DNA of 64,000 nt from an uncultured Maribacter sp. (GTDB lineage Bacteria; Bacteroidota; Bacteroidia; Flavobacteriales; Flavobacteriaceae): NCBI RefSeq assembly GCF_947496775.1, contig NZ_CANMDU010000010.1, positions 88,121-152,120 of the forward strand, read 5' to 3'. Below the pieces are notes generated by a model. The model saw only the letters and a program-made list of their open reading frames with translations, ran no database searches and was not told the origin of the DNA. Below are positions 1 to 9,642 of the stretch, piece by piece; position 1 is the stretch's first letter; each line of letters opens with the position of its first letter. The position numbers and the translations under genes are program-made.

Positions 1-1
1 T

Positions 2-598
2 ATACGGGAAGAAAAAAATTATTTAAGTCAACTTACTTTTCAAGATAATGATTTAAATATAGTCCGCTTAATAAGTTCTAATTTAGAACGTGAGTTTTCT
101 TACGGCTTAGACTTTTCCTACTATAAAGACCTAACCAATAGATGGCATTGTTATGTTTTATCTTCCTATTTTTTTAGTGAAAATAGATTTAACGATATAA
201 ATACAAACCAGTTATATGACAATGGCATTTGGTCTCTTTTTTTTAGAACTATAAACACCTTTACGTTTTTAGAAGACCGCAGCCTTACTGCCGATTTTTC
301 TTTAGATTATCTTTCTAAATTAAGTGACAAAAACGGCGTACAAACTGGGTATAATGAGTTTAGCATTGCATTGCGTAAAACTTTTTGGAATAATAAAGCT
401 AGTGCGTCACTAGGAATTAGAGATATATTTAAGCAAGGAAACATCTTTAGCACCATTAATTATGCGGATCAATACAGTACATGGAGCTATAGACCAGAAA
501 CAAGACTGTTAACCTTAGGTTTTCGTTATAAATTTGGAAACACTAACATTAAGAATAATAAAAAACGTAAGCATACAGCAGAAAGAAAAAGAATTTAA
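2..598 (+). CDS. Outer-membrane beta-barrel receptor, C-terminal part (OMP_b-brl_3-like)
   Basis: The frame is open from the left edge of the window, so only the C-terminal ~198 residues are present. The sequence alternates aromatic and polar residues in beta-strand fashion and ends with a strand reading LLTLGFRYKFGNT followed by a basic tail. That ending is typical of the flavobacterial outer membrane beta-barrel family related to TonB-dependent receptors (PF14905). The plug domain, if any, lies outside the window. The first internal start-like codon is a TTG at 371, but the frame clearly extends upstream with the same character. It faces yaaA convergently across a 21-bp gap. The substrate cannot be judged. 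Confidence 0.75.
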   Translation: MREEKNYLSQLTFQDNDLNIVRLISSNLEREFSYGLDFSYYKDLTNRWHCYVLSSYFFSENRFNDINTNQLYDNGIWSLFFRTINTFTFLEDRSLTADFSLDYLSKLSDKNGVQTGYNEFSIALRKTFWNNKASASLGIRDIFKQGNIFSTINYADQYSTWSYRPETRLLTLGFRYKFGNTNIKNNKKRKHTAERKRI

Positions 599-619
599 AA
601 CACTGTAATACGGCTAATG

Positions 620-1381
620 TTACCGAATAAAAACAGGCTCGTTTTCTTTTAAAGTATGAGCTTTACTATATTGATAATCGTCCAAATTAAAGCCTTTAAT
701 ATCTTCTAGGGTAGTTGCATTAGTATCCACGATGTAACGGACCATAGAACCCCTTGCTTTTTTTGCAAAAAAACTAATTATCTTTAGTTTATCATTTTTC
801 CAATCTTTAAAAATAGGCGTTATTACTGGAACCTTTAAAGATTTTACATCTACAGAAGAGAAATATTCATTACTTGCTAAATTCACAAAAAGCTCTCCGT
901 CTTCTAATTCTGAATTTAAATGAGTGGTAAGCTCTTTTTTCCAAAACTCGTACAAATTACTATTCCTACCTACTTTTAATTTTGTCCCCATTTCTAATCT
1001 ATAGGGTTGTATTAAATCTAAAGGCTTCAGTATGCCATATAAGCCAGATAAGATACGTAGAGAATCCTGAAGAGTATCTAACTTACTATCTTCCAAAGTA
1101 TAAACATCTAAACCTTGATACACATCACCACTAAAAGCATAAACAGCTGGCCTTGCATTGCTAGTAGTAAAAGGAACAGAAAAATCCTGATTTCTTTGCC
1201 AATTTAATTGCGCTAGTTTATCTGAAATATGCATAAGATCAGACAAAGCCTTAGGCTTTTTTTTAGCCAGAATCTTATTCAACTTTACTGCTTCTTCTAT
1301 AAATTTAGGCTGCGTAAATTTGCCTGTTGGTAATTTAGTATCAAAGTCCAATGACTTCGCCGGAGAAATAACAATTTTCAT
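620..1381 (-). CDS. yaaA: Peroxide stress protein YaaA (UPF0246/DUF328)
   Basis: The 253-residue protein opens with the family signature [10 protein letters not shown] and has the usual YaaA length (about 250). YaaA in Escherichia coli lowers free intracellular iron during hydrogen peroxide stress and binds DNA; it is cytoplasmic. Conserved stretches such as [20 protein letters not shown] (residues ~113-132) and FFAKKARG (~204-211) support the family. It lies about 95 bp downstream of the RluA-family gene on the same strand and could be co-transcribed or have its own promoter; a near-consensus TATTTTTA lies upstream. No defect seen. Confidence 0.9.
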   Translation of the reverse strand: MKIVISPAKSLDFDTKLPTGKFTQPKFIEEAVKLNKILAKKKPKALSDLMHISDKLAQLNWQRNQDFSVPFTTSNARPAVYAFSGDVYQGLDVYTLEDSKLDTLQDSLRILSGLYGILKPLDLIQPYRLEMGTKLKVGRNSNLYEFWKKELTTHLNSELEDGELFVNLASNEYFSSVDVKSLKVPVITPIFKDWKNDKLKIISFFAKKARGSMVRYIVDTNATTLEDIKGFNLDDYQYSKAHTLKENEPVFIR

Positions 1382-1476
1382 TTTCTTGCAATTAGAGTAT
1401 AAAAATAATAAGGATTTACTAGATTAACTAGTTCCTGAAGAAAGACTTTTTAATACCGTTATTAAAGAAATTTATA

Positions 1477-2505
1477 CTACTGACTATTTTTGGTGTATTG
1501 CCTCCATTTCTCAACGCAAGATGCTATATCTTCCGGAATATCTGAATTAAAACTCATTTTTTCTCCAGAGACTGGGTGCACAAATCCAAGCGTTTTAGCA
1601 TGGAGTGCTTGTCTTGGTAAAATTTTAAAAGCATTATCTACAAATTGCTTATACTTGGTAAAGGTAGTTCCTTTTAAAATTCTTTCTCCGCCATAACGCT
1701 CATCGTTAAAAAGAGTATGGCCAATATGTTTCATATGCACTCTAATTTGATGAGTTCTTCCGGTTTCTAACTTACAAGAAATTAAAGTAACATACCCCAA
1801 ACGTTCTATTACTTTATAATGAGTTATTGCTTCTTTTCCTTGTTCTCCCTCCGGAAAAACATGCATCTGTAACCTGTTTTTGGGATGCCTACCTACGTGC
1901 CCTTCAACTGTACCTTCATCCTCTTCTAAATTCCCCCAAACTAAAGCTACATATTCTCTTTCCGAAGTTTTATCAAAAAATTGCTTCGACAAATGTGTCA
2001 TTGCTGCTTCAGTCTTTGCTATTACTAATAAACCAGAAGTATCCTTATCTATTCTATGTACTAATCCCGGGCGTTCATTACTATTTGCCGGCAAATTATC
2101 CACATGAAAAATAAGTGCATTTATAAGTGTTCCGGAATAATTACCATGACCTGGATGTACTACCATACCCGCTGGCTTATTCACCACCATAAGCACATCA
2201 TCCTCATAAACAATATCTAAAGGAATATCTTCTGGAACTAATAAAAATTCATGCGGCGGATGTTCAAAAAGAACTTTTACCTCATCCCCCGATTTTACTT
2301 TATAGTTTTGCTTAACCACCTTATCATTCACCCAAATATGGCCACCTCGAGCGGATTGTTGAATTTTATTACGCGTAGCATTTTCAATGAAATTCATTAA
2401 AAATTTATCTACTCTTAGTGGTTCTTGCCCCTTGGACGCAATTACTTTATGATGTTCATAAAGCTCCCCTTCATTTGGTTCTGGACCCTCTTCTATTGGT
2501 ACCAT
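1477..2505 (-). CDS. RluA/RluD-family 23S rRNA pseudouridine synthase
   Basis: A 342-residue RluA-family pseudouridine synthase. An N-terminal S4 RNA-binding domain (about residues 28-85, RVDKFL ... GDEVKV) precedes the catalytic domain, which carries HRIDKDTSG with the expected catalytic Asp at residue 153. The architecture is that of RluD, which modifies helix 69 of 23S rRNA, but family membership alone does not settle the target uridines. The start is 3 bp after the stop of the PASTA gene, so the two probably form one transcript; this pairing is common in flavobacteria as far as I recall. Confidence 0.9.
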   Translation of the reverse strand: MVPIEEGPEPNEGELYEHHKVIASKGQEPLRVDKFLMNFIENATRNKIQQSARGGHIWVNDKVVKQNYKVKSGDEVKVLFEHPPHEFLLVPEDIPLDIVYEDDVLMVVNKPAGMVVHPGHGNYSGTLINALIFHVDNLPANSNERPGLVHRIDKDTSGLLVIAKTEAAMTHLSKQFFDKTSEREYVALVWGNLEEDEGTVEGHVGRHPKNRLQMHVFPEGEQGKEAITHYKVIERLGYVTLISCKLETGRTHQIRVHMKHIGHTLFNDERYGGERILKGTTFTKYKQFVDNAFKILPRQALHAKTLGFVHPVSGEKMSFNSDIPEDIASCVEKWRQYTKNSQ

Positions 2506-2508
2506 ATT

Positions 2509-3096
2509 TTATTCTGAATCTGCCTTTACCTGTGCTCTCGAAGTAATATTTCCATTACCACATACCAATTCAATTTTAGATGTCTTTGGCAACCTATCAC
2601 CTGGTTTAATCATTTTTCCTTTATACTTTATAGTATACACCATGTCCTTGCCCAATTCATCTATATAGGTGACTCTCTGCACATCTAACCCTACAGCCCG
2701 CAACATAGAAGTCGCGTTTCTTTGCGTAACCTGAATAATTTTAGGAACTGACACCTTCTTATAACCAGAAGGGTTTACCGTAAAATATATTTTTCTATTC
2801 TCTTTTACTTTATTCCCTGCCTGCGGATTTTGATCAATAATAGAAAACCTAGGATAATCGGGATTATAATTTGCCGAATCTAGCACTTCATAACGCAAAC
2901 CCGCTTCTTCTACAGATTTACGCATATCCATTACAGACATTTTAGCAAAATCAGGAACTTCAACGAACTCACCATGATTGGTACTACTATTCAACCACCG
3001 TAACATTACAAATATTAAAACTACTAGAACTACTATGGCTAATCCTATCTGGATTAAAAAGGTTTTACTTTTTAAAAAACTAAATAAATTTCTCAT
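2509..3096 (-). CDS. PASTA-domain membrane protein
   Basis: About 195 residues from the ATG at 3096. One N-terminal transmembrane segment (roughly residues 12-34) is followed by an extracytoplasmic part with PASTA-type repeats (EVPDFAKMSVMDMRKSVEEA; VSVPKIIQVTQRNATSMLRA). PASTA domains occur in penicillin-binding proteins and Ser/Thr kinases and bind peptidoglycan fragments; here there is no kinase or transpeptidase domain, so a wall-sensing or scaffolding role is only an inference. A longer frame starts at TTG 3117, but the -7 box at 3115-3122 overlaps that codon, so the ATG at 3096 is chosen. ddl, a cell-wall gene, is divergent just upstream. Confidence 0.8.
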   Translation of the reverse strand: MRNLFSFLKSKTFLIQIGLAIVVLVVLIFVMLRWLNSSTNHGEFVEVPDFAKMSVMDMRKSVEEAGLRYEVLDSANYNPDYPRFSIIDQNPQAGNKVKENRKIYFTVNPSGYKKVSVPKIIQVTQRNATSMLRAVGLDVQRVTYIDELGKDMVYTIKYKGKMIKPGDRLPKTSKIELVCGNGNITSRAQVKADSE

Positions 3097-3114
3097 GGAG
3101 TATAATTGACCTGA

Positions 3115-3122
3115 CAAATATA
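3115..3122 (-). promoter_or_regulatory. Bacteroidetes -7 box (TATATTTG) for the PASTA-rluA-family operon
   Basis: TATATTTG on the minus strand fits TAnnTTTG and lies 18 bp before the ATG at 3096. It argues against the longer TTG start. No convincing -33 TTG was found. Confidence 0.5.
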
Positions 3123-3194
3123 GGAAACGGATTGCTTTTTTCTTTACTTTGAAGTATTGTTATTTATTATTAGAAAAAGTAATTACAGATTCCT

Positions 3195-4166
3195 ATGAAA
3201 AAGAAAGTAGCCATAATAATGGGCGGTTACTCCAGCGAATACAAAATATCATTAAAGAGTGGTAATGTTGTTTATGAGTATTTAGATAAAGATTTTTTGG
3301 ATGCATACCGTATTCATATTTTTAAAGACAAATGGGTTTATGTAGCTCCAGACAATACCGAACACCCTGTTAACAAAGATGATTTTTCTATTGTAGTAAA
3401 TAATGAAAAAATACAATTTGATTGTGTTTTTAATGCTATTCACGGTTCTCCCGGAGAAGACGGACTTATGCAAGGGTATTTTGAGTTGTTAGGAATTCCA
3501 CAAACTTCCTGTGATTATTACCAAGCCGCTTTAACATTTAATAAAAGAGACTTACTAAGCGTTTTAAAGGCCTATGGAATTAAGTCTGCAGAATCTTACT
3601 ATTTAAATTTAGGAGATGTTATTGATGAAGATGCAATTATAGATAAGGTAAAACTTCCTTGTTTTGTAAAAGCTAATAAAGCGGGTAGTAGTTTTGGCAT
3701 CTCTAAAGTGCACAAAAAAGAAGAATTGTACGCAGCCATTGAAAATGCATATAAGGAGGATGATGAAATAATTATTGAGAGTTTTCTTAATGGCATAGAA
3801 GTTTCTGTTGGTGTTATAAAATATAAAGGAGAAACCAAAGTATTACCAATTACCGAGATTGTTACGGAAAACGATTTCTTTGACTATGAAGCTAAATACG
3901 AAGGCAAATCCACAGAAATAACTCCGGCAAGACTTAACAAAACCCAAGAAGATAATGTTATAGCTATGGCTAAAAAAGCCTATGAAGTATTAAAAATGAA
4001 AGGTTTCTCGAGAAGCGAGTTTATTTTTATTGGAGACGAACCCTATATGTTAGAAATGAATACTACACCAGGATTAACAACAGAGAGTATTCTACCGCAA
4101 CAGGCACAACAAGCCGGAATTTCTTTAGAAGAACTTTTTAAAAATGCTATTGAAGAAGTTTTGTAA
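3195..4166 (+). CDS. ddl: D-alanine--D-alanine ligase
   Basis: A 323-residue ATP-grasp ligase that joins two D-alanines for the peptidoglycan stem peptide in the cytoplasm. Family marks: MGGYSSEYKISLKSG at the N-terminus, FNAIHGSPGEDGLMQGYFE (~77-95), the ATP-grasp stretch LPCFVKANKAGSSFGISKV, and the C-terminal metal/substrate motif EMNTTPGLTTESI. Length is at the short end of the normal range. It is divergent from the PASTA gene and followed by coaD after 113 bp in which I see no feature. Confidence 0.95.
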   Translation: MKKKVAIIMGGYSSEYKISLKSGNVVYEYLDKDFLDAYRIHIFKDKWVYVAPDNTEHPVNKDDFSIVVNNEKIQFDCVFNAIHGSPGEDGLMQGYFELLGIPQTSCDYYQAALTFNKRDLLSVLKAYGIKSAESYYLNLGDVIDEDAIIDKVKLPCFVKANKAGSSFGISKVHKKEELYAAIENAYKEDDEIIIESFLNGIEVSVGVIKYKGETKVLPITEIVTENDFFDYEAKYEGKSTEITPARLNKTQEDNVIAMAKKAYEVLKMKGFSRSEFIFIGDEPYMLEMNTTPGLTTESILPQQAQQAGISLEELFKNAIEEVL

Positions 4167-4279
4167 TAACTATATTGAGACTAGTACACGAGATGTTAAA
4201 ATAAAATGCCTTTAACCATCTATATAAGTACCAAAATATTAAACCCAGTAATTGAGAATAAAACATGTAATTTTACCGT

Positions 4280-4738
4280 ATGAGAAGAGCTGTTTTTCCC
4301 GGATCCTTTGATCCACTCACATTAGGTCATCAAGATATAATTGAAAGAGGCGTACCTCTTTTCGATGAGCTTATTATAGCCATAGGAAAGAATGCCGATA
4401 AAAAATATATGTTTAGTCTGGAAGAAAGAATTCGCTTTATTACGGAAGCTTTTAAAGATGAACCCAAAATTAAGGTAGTTACTTACGAAGGATTAACCGT
4501 AGACTTTTGCAAAAAAGAAAAAGCAGAATTTATTTTACGAGGATTAAGAAACCCAGCCGATTTTGAATTTGAAAAGGCAATTGCTCATACCAACAGAAAA
4601 CTCGCTGAGATAGAAACTGTCTTTTTACTAACTTCTTCTGGGAAATCTTTTATTAGCTCTTCAATTGTAAGAGACGTAATTCGAAATAATGGAGACTATA
4701 CTATTTTAGTACCACCTACAGTAACTACCAACCAATAA
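4280..4738 (+). CDS. coaD: Phosphopantetheine adenylyltransferase
   Basis: A 152-residue nucleotidyltransferase for the penultimate step of coenzyme A synthesis (4'-phosphopantetheine + ATP to dephospho-CoA). The signature GSFDPLTLGH (residues 8-17, with the TxGH nucleotide-binding motif) and the C-terminal SGKSFISSSIVRD are present, as is LRGLRNPADFEFE. Length is typical. A TAATTTTA sequence just before the start resembles a -7 box. A clean terminator follows. Confidence 0.95.
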   Translation: MRRAVFPGSFDPLTLGHQDIIERGVPLFDELIIAIGKNADKKYMFSLEERIRFITEAFKDEPKIKVVTYEGLTVDFCKKEKAEFILRGLRNPADFEFEKAIAHTNRKLAEIETVFLLTSSGKSFISSSIVRDVIRNNGDYTILVPPTVTTNQ

Positions 4739-4774
4739 CCCCTACAAAACGGTATAATTCCTACAAAAATAAAT

Positions 4775-4801
4775 AAAAACCTCAGCAAGTATGAGGTTTT
4801 T
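4775..4801 (+). terminator. Rho-independent terminator after coaD
   Basis: A perfect 10-bp stem (4775-4784 with 4792-4801) and 7-nt loop, with A-run on the left and T-run on the right. Confidence 0.8.
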
Positions 4802-4857
4802 ATTTGTATAAATCATTATATTTAGTAGGAAATTACTTTCATTTATTGATTTTTTTA

Positions 4858-4865
4858 TACCTTTG
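4858..4865 (+). promoter_or_regulatory. -7 box (TACCTTTG) for the PAS kinase operon
   Basis: TACCTTTG fits TAnnTTTG and lies 59 bp before the kinase ATG. No -33 box at the ideal spacing. Confidence 0.45.
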
Positions 4866-4924
4866 CCTATAGTTTTTTAAGAAAACACAACGCCTTTTAG
4901 CTAGTTCACAACAAACCTTTACAC

Positions 4925-6817
4925 ATGTCGTATAATCACATTACTTTAGTAGGAAAATACGACAAAATGCTGAAGAAGGATTTAAAACTTACAAACAATT
5001 ATTTAATAAAACAATTACCTAAAGCAACTGCTTTTATTAATAAAAAGTACGAAGTTATCCACGCGTCTGATCAATGGATTAATAGTTTTTACTTTGATAA
5101 TAATGACGTTTTTGGCAAATCTATCTTTACTCTTTTTAATGAAAATAATAAGGATTGGAAAATTATTCTTAAAAATTGTTTTATTGGACAACCCAGTGAA
5201 TTATTTACCACAAAAATAAAAGATCAAAACAATAACAATCAATGGTTTGAGTGGTCTAACATACCTTGGTACGATGATAATGAAAATGTTATTGGAGCCA
5301 TCATTCAAGCAGAAAATATTACTTCAAGAACCATTGACGAATTACGACTAAAAAAACTAGAAACCATACTCCAAGAAAAGTCCGAAATAGCCAAAATTGG
5401 AACTTGGGGGTTCGATGCAACAACACAAAAAGGTAATTGGTGTAACATTACTAAAGAAATACATGAGGTAACTGATGATATTGACCTGCCTTTAGACACC
5501 ATGATAAATTTCTATAAAGATGGTTTTAGTAGAAATAGAATATCTATGGCAATACATAATGCCATGATGAAAGGTGTTTCCTGGTCCGAAAAATTACAAA
5601 TTACAACAGCAAATGGAGCCACAAAATGGGTAGTTTCTACCGGAAAACCCATATATAAAAATGATGAATTTCAAGGCTTACTTGGAACTATACACGATAT
5701 AGACAACCAAGTACATTCTAAAATAAAAACTAAAGAAAACGAACACTTACTTAAAACCCTAATTGATAACTTACCATTAAACGTATACATCAAGGATACC
5801 GAATCCAGAAAAATACTAGTTAATAAGGCCGAATGCGAATACATGGGAGTGAACTCTCCTGATGAAATATTAGGTAAAGATGATTTTGATTTCTTTCAAA
5901 AAGAGGTTGCTCAAAATTTTAGAAGAGAAGACATCGGGGTTATAAAATCTCTTAAACCAGTATTAGGGAAAGAAACTATTAGTATCAAAAAAGATGGTAG
6001 TACTACCACTTTTCTTACCTCTAAAATTCCGCTTACCGATAATAATGGCGATGCGTATGGTATTGTGGGTATAAGTACAGACATTACCCATTTAAAGCAA
6101 AAAGAAGAAGAATTAAGAGATTTAATAAATGTAACTTCTCTACAAAACAAAAAGCTAATTAATTTTGCACATATTGTTTCGCACAATCTAAGATCACACA
6201 CTGCAAATTTTTCTATGCTTTTAGATTTTCTAGTTAATGAAAAAGAAGAGACAGAGAAAGAGAGCATCTTAAATATGTTAAGAAATGCATCGGATAACTT
6301 ATTAGATACCCTAGACAATCTTAATGAGGTTGTTGCTATTAGTTCAAATACAAACCTAGACAAAACCCCGATTAACTTAAATGGTAAAGTAGAAAGCGTA
6401 AAACAAAATTTATCTGCTTATATCAAAAAAAATAATGCAACCTTAATAAATGAAATACCCAAGAATGCAGAGATAAAAGTTATTCCTGCATATGTGGATA
6501 GTATATTCATGAATTTCATTACGAATAGCGTTAAGTACAAAAATCCAGATAAAGATCCTGTGATAAAAATCAGTATGTCTAAGAAAGATAACTATTCCGT
6601 AGTAAGTATTACGGATAATGGCTTAGGCATTGATCTTAAAAAATACGGAAACAAACTTTTTGGCATGTACAAAACATTCCACAAACATAAAGATTCTAGG
6701 GGGATAGGCTTATACATAACAAAAAACCAAGTAGAGGCAATGAACGGAAAAATTACCGTCTCTAGTAAAGTAAATAAGGGAACCACTTTTAATATATATT
6801 TTAATGAAGAAGATTAA
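4925..6817 (+). CDS. Multi-PAS sensor histidine kinase
   Basis: A 630-residue kinase without obvious membrane segments, so probably cytoplasmic. Three PAS/PAC-like units fill residues ~30-400 (PAC-type ends such as GAIIQAENIT, GLLGTIHDID, GIVGISTDIT). The dimerisation/phosphoacceptor helix has HIVSHNLRSH with His420 as the likely phosphorylation site. The HATPase domain has N box NFITNSVKYKN, DNGLGIDL, and RGIGLYITK. The HNLRS form of the H box is seen in flavobacterial PAS kinases. The 3' end overlaps the response regulator by 14 bp, so the pair is translationally linked. Ligand unknown. Confidence 0.88.
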   Translation: MSYNHITLVGKYDKMLKKDLKLTNNYLIKQLPKATAFINKKYEVIHASDQWINSFYFDNNDVFGKSIFTLFNENNKDWKIILKNCFIGQPSELFTTKIKDQNNNNQWFEWSNIPWYDDNENVIGAIIQAENITSRTIDELRLKKLETILQEKSEIAKIGTWGFDATTQKGNWCNITKEIHEVTDDIDLPLDTMINFYKDGFSRNRISMAIHNAMMKGVSWSEKLQITTANGATKWVVSTGKPIYKNDEFQGLLGTIHDIDNQVHSKIKTKENEHLLKTLIDNLPLNVYIKDTESRKILVNKAECEYMGVNSPDEILGKDDFDFFQKEVAQNFRREDIGVIKSLKPVLGKETISIKKDGSTTTFLTSKIPLTDNNGDAYGIVGISTDITHLKQKEEELRDLINVTSLQNKKLINFAHIVSHNLRSHTANFSMLLDFLVNEKEETEKESILNMLRNASDNLLDTLDNLNEVVAISSNTNLDKTPINLNGKVESVKQNLSAYIKKNNATLINEIPKNAEIKVIPAYVDSIFMNFITNSVKYKNPDKDPVIKISMSKKDNYSVVSITDNGLGIDLKKYGNKLFGMYKTFHKHKDSRGIGLYITKNQVEAMNGKITVSSKVNKGTTFNIYFNEED

Positions 6818-7208
6818 CTCTATCTGTATTATAGATGATGACCCAATAACGGTTTTTGGTATTCAAAAAATGCTAGGACTGGTAACGGATTGTAAGAATA
6901 TTAATAAATTCATTAATGGCAAAGATGCCATTGACGGCATTTCATCTATGCTAGAAAATAATACTCCTTTACCACAAGTTATTTTTTTAGACATAAATAT
7001 GCCCATTATGGATGGATGGCAATTTTTAGAAGAGTTTATAAAATTACCCATTACCGAAACCGTAAGAGTAAATATTGTAACTTCTTCCATAGACGAATTA
7101 GACCGTAAGAATTGGGAATTATACAAATCGCAAACACATCATTTAATTACATTTAACAATAAACCAATTAAAAAAGAAGAAATGCAGCGTATTACGAAAG
7201 TTGCATAA
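6804..7208 (+). CDS. CheY-like single-domain response regulator
   Basis: A 134-residue receiver domain with no output domain. The acidic pocket IIDDDP (residues 9-14), phosphoacceptor Asp63 in FLDINMPIMDGW, Thr/Ser in VTSS, and the conserved Lys in NNKPIKKEE are all present. It starts inside the last codons of the PAS kinase and is almost certainly its partner. As a stand-alone receiver it must act through protein contact; the target is unknown. Confidence 0.9.
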   Translation: MKKINSICIIDDDPITVFGIQKMLGLVTDCKNINKFINGKDAIDGISSMLENNTPLPQVIFLDINMPIMDGWQFLEEFIKLPITETVRVNIVTSSIDELDRKNWELYKSQTHHLITFNNKPIKKEEMQRITKVA

Positions 7209-7231
7209 TTCATTTCCCCTTAGATTTTACC

Positions 7232-7239
7232 TATTTTTG
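7232..7239 (+). promoter_or_regulatory. -7 box (TATTTTTG) for the M14 peptidase gene
   Basis: Exact TAnnTTTG match 51 bp before the ATG at 7291. No well-spaced -33 TTG. Confidence 0.45.
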
Positions 7240-7290
7240 TGATAATGTGTAAACTAACAAACAGCATTACACTTTAATAGATTTAAAAAA

Positions 7291-9039
7291 ATGAAAAATA
7301 TTATTGCATTTTTCCTTCTAGTTATTTTTGTTTCTTGCGAAACTGTAACCGATAAAAATACTACAGAATTCTCTACTCCTTACGAAAACTCTGAGAGCAA
7401 GGAAACTGCCACATATAAAGAGGTTATAGATTTTTACCTTGAATTAGCAAAAGAATTTTCCGAAATTAATGTTCAAACTATTGGCCAAACCGATAGCGGA
7501 TACCCTCTACATTTAGTCACTTTTAATCCAGACGGAGAGTTTGATTTTAAAAAATTAGAGGAAGAAAAAATTACTTTGTTAATTAACAATGGTATACACC
7601 CTGGGGAAAGTGATGGTATCGACGCTACCATGTTACTATATAGAGATTTAGCTGAAGAAAAAATAAGTACTCCAAAAAACACCGTTATAACAACCATTCC
7701 TATATATAACATTGGTGGTGCACTAAATAGAAACTCCTCAACAAGGGCAAATCAAAATGGACCAAAAGACTACGGGTTTAGAGGCAACGCTTTGAATTAC
7801 GATTTAAACAGAGATTTTATAAAATTAGATACCAAAAATGCAAAAACTTTTTCTCAAATTTTTCATTTAGTACAACCAGATATATTTATTGACAATCATG
7901 TTAGTAATGGGGCAGATTACCAATATGCTTTAACTCACCTTTTTACACAACACAATAAATTAGGAAGTTCTCTCGGTAATTATTTACATAACCAATTTAT
8001 GCCACTCTTAGAAAATAAGCTTGCAAAAAATAATTGGGATATTACTCCGTATGTAAATGTTTTTAACACAGTCCCAGAAAAAGGTTTTTCCCAATTTATG
8101 GACCATCCGCGATACTCTACTGGCTATACAACATTATGGAATACTATAGGTATGATGGTAGAAACGCATATGCTAAAACCATATAAACAAAGAGTAGAAG
8201 GCACTTACATTGTATTGAAAAACGCTATTGAAATAGCAGAAAAAGATAGGAAAGAAATTAAATCGTCTAGAATAAAAACTAATGAATATTTTGCCAACCT
8301 TAAGAGCTACCCTATACACTGGCAAGTAGACACATTAAAAACCACTACCTTAAATTTTAAAGGTTTTGAAGCGGACACAATTATAAGCAAGGTTACTGGG
8401 TTCCCAAGACTTAAATACAATAGAGACAAGCCTTTCACCAAAGAAATAATTTATCAAAATTATTTTAAAGCAACTGATTCAATACCTATCCCAAAAGGTT
8501 ATATCATACAAAAAGAATGGACTAAAATTATTAACTTGTTAGAATTAAACGACATTAACTATTCCACTATAGAAAAAGACACCACACTATTTTTAGAAAA
8601 ATATAAAATTGACGATTACAGCACCTCTAAATCTCCTTATGAGGGTCATTATTTACATTACAATACAAGTGTAAGCAAAACTAAAAAAGAAATTAAAATT
8701 TCTAAAGGAGATATTTTTATCCCTACAAACCAAAAAGGGGTTCGATATATTCTAGAAACATTAGAACCATCATGCGTAGATTCTTTTTTTAATTGGAATT
8801 ATTTTGATACTATTTTACAACAAAAAGAAGATTTTTCTCCTTATGTTTTTGAAGATACCGCTGCTTTAATGCTAGAACAAGATTCCGTATTACGAGAATC
8901 TTTTTATTCTAAGAAAAAAATAGACACCAGTTTTTCTAAAAATTGGTATGCCCAATTAGATTGGCTATATAAAAAATCGAAACATTATGAAAATGTGCAT
9001 TTAAGCTATCCAGTATACAGAGTACCTAAAACAGAATAA
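7291..9039 (+). CDS. M14-family zinc carboxypeptidase, lipoprotein
   Basis: A 582-residue protein with a lipoprotein signal peptide ending in FVSC (Cys ~16), so a membrane-anchored extracytoplasmic enzyme is likely. M14 metal ligands are visible: His103 and Glu106 in HPGE, and His203 in DNHVSNG. The catalytic Glu is probably Glu291 in MMVETHML. The family cleaves C-terminal amino acids from peptides or, in some branches, peptidoglycan peptides; the substrate here is not evident. The C-terminal ~230 residues beyond the catalytic domain are unassigned. It is followed by a terminator that overlaps the convergent NUDIX gene. Confidence 0.85.
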   Translation: MKNIIAFFLLVIFVSCETVTDKNTTEFSTPYENSESKETATYKEVIDFYLELAKEFSEINVQTIGQTDSGYPLHLVTFNPDGEFDFKKLEEEKITLLINNGIHPGESDGIDATMLLYRDLAEEKISTPKNTVITTIPIYNIGGALNRNSSTRANQNGPKDYGFRGNALNYDLNRDFIKLDTKNAKTFSQIFHLVQPDIFIDNHVSNGADYQYALTHLFTQHNKLGSSLGNYLHNQFMPLLENKLAKNNWDITPYVNVFNTVPEKGFSQFMDHPRYSTGYTTLWNTIGMMVETHMLKPYKQRVEGTYIVLKNAIEIAEKDRKEIKSSRIKTNEYFANLKSYPIHWQVDTLKTTTLNFKGFEADTIISKVTGFPRLKYNRDKPFTKEIIYQNYFKATDSIPIPKGYIIQKEWTKIINLLELNDINYSTIEKDTTLFLEKYKIDDYSTSKSPYEGHYLHYNTSVSKTKKEIKISKGDIFIPTNQKGVRYILETLEPSCVDSFFNWNYFDTILQQKEDFSPYVFEDTAALMLEQDSVLRESFYSKKKIDTSFSKNWYAQLDWLYKKSKHYENVHLSYPVYRVPKTE

Positions 9040-9045
9040 CAATTT

Positions 9046-9072
9046 AAAATCCTATTCTTCAAATAGGATTTT
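9046..9072. terminator. Terminator between convergent M14 peptidase and NUDIX genes
   Basis: An 11-bp perfect stem (9046-9056 with 9062-9072) with a 5-nt loop and A/T flanks on both sides. The hairpin includes the last codons of the NUDIX gene (stop at 9052-9054), so it can serve the plus strand fully and overlaps the minus-strand coding end. Confidence 0.65.
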
Positions 9073-9639
9073 AATATTTATGTAAGAATTTTGTAGTGCC
9101 TTTTGTATTTTTTTTGGACCTTTCCATTTTACCTTCTCTATCCCCTCTTCTTTCTGCCCTATTAAATCTCCTTTAAAATTAGTTTTCATTGCATACCAAT
9201 GCACCTCTTTTAACTTATATTTATTATTGCGTTTAAAGACATGGTATGTCGTCTTTAAGAAGTTCTCTATCTTTAAGTTTTTTACTCCAGTTTCTTCCTC
9301 TACCTCCCTAATAGCACATTCTTCAATGGTTTCTCCCTTATCTAACTTCCCCTTTGGCAAATCCCACTTATCATTCCTATAGATAAAAAGAACTTTACCT
9401 TTTTTATTTGTAACCACTCCACCAGCAGCAACAACTAAAGGAATTTTATCCGTAAACTTTTTAAGAATTTCTTCTTTGTTAGGATGATAGATATATGCTT
9501 TTGTAAGCTTTTTCTTAGATAAAGCATCTATAGCTTCCTGTATTGCTGTGCCATTTAATAAAAAATATTCGCCATCCGTAGTATCCGATATTTTATTTGT
9601 TAATATCAGAGGCAATTCATTCACAAAAACTTTATACAT
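9052..9639 (-). CDS. NUDIX hydrolase
   Basis: About 195 residues from the ATG at 9639 (MYKVFVNELP). The NUDIX box is clear: GKLDKGETIEECAIREVEEETG, i.e. the Gx5Ex7REUxEExGU pattern. An N-terminal ~65-residue extension precedes the domain; the GGVVTN beta-strand opens the NUDIX fold. Such enzymes hydrolyse nucleoside diphosphates linked to another moiety; the substrate is unknown. Alternative ATG at 9648 and start at 9666 would run into pyrE. It is divergent from pyrE with overlapping 5' ends. Confidence 0.88.
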   Translation of the reverse strand: MYKVFVNELPLILTNKISDTTDGEYFLLNGTAIQEAIDALSKKKLTKAYIYHPNKEEILKKFTDKIPLVVAAGGVVTNKKGKVLFIYRNDKWDLPKGKLDKGETIEECAIREVEEETGVKNLKIENFLKTTYHVFKRNNKYKLKEVHWYAMKTNFKGDLIGQKEEGIEKVKWKGPKKIQKALQNSYINIKILFEE

Positions 9640-9642
9640 TTG
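9635..9642 (+). promoter_or_regulatory. -7 box (TACATTTG) immediately before pyrE
   Basis: An exact TAnnTTTG match ending 4 bp before the pyrE ATG. Since transcription normally starts a few bases after this box, the mRNA would begin at or beside the start codon. The box also overlaps the divergent NUDIX start codon. Confidence 0.5.

Noticed and set aside
5911..6363. 150-codon minus-strand frame inside the PAS kinase
   Set aside because: Shadow of the kinase; composition is Ser/Leu-rich with no motif.
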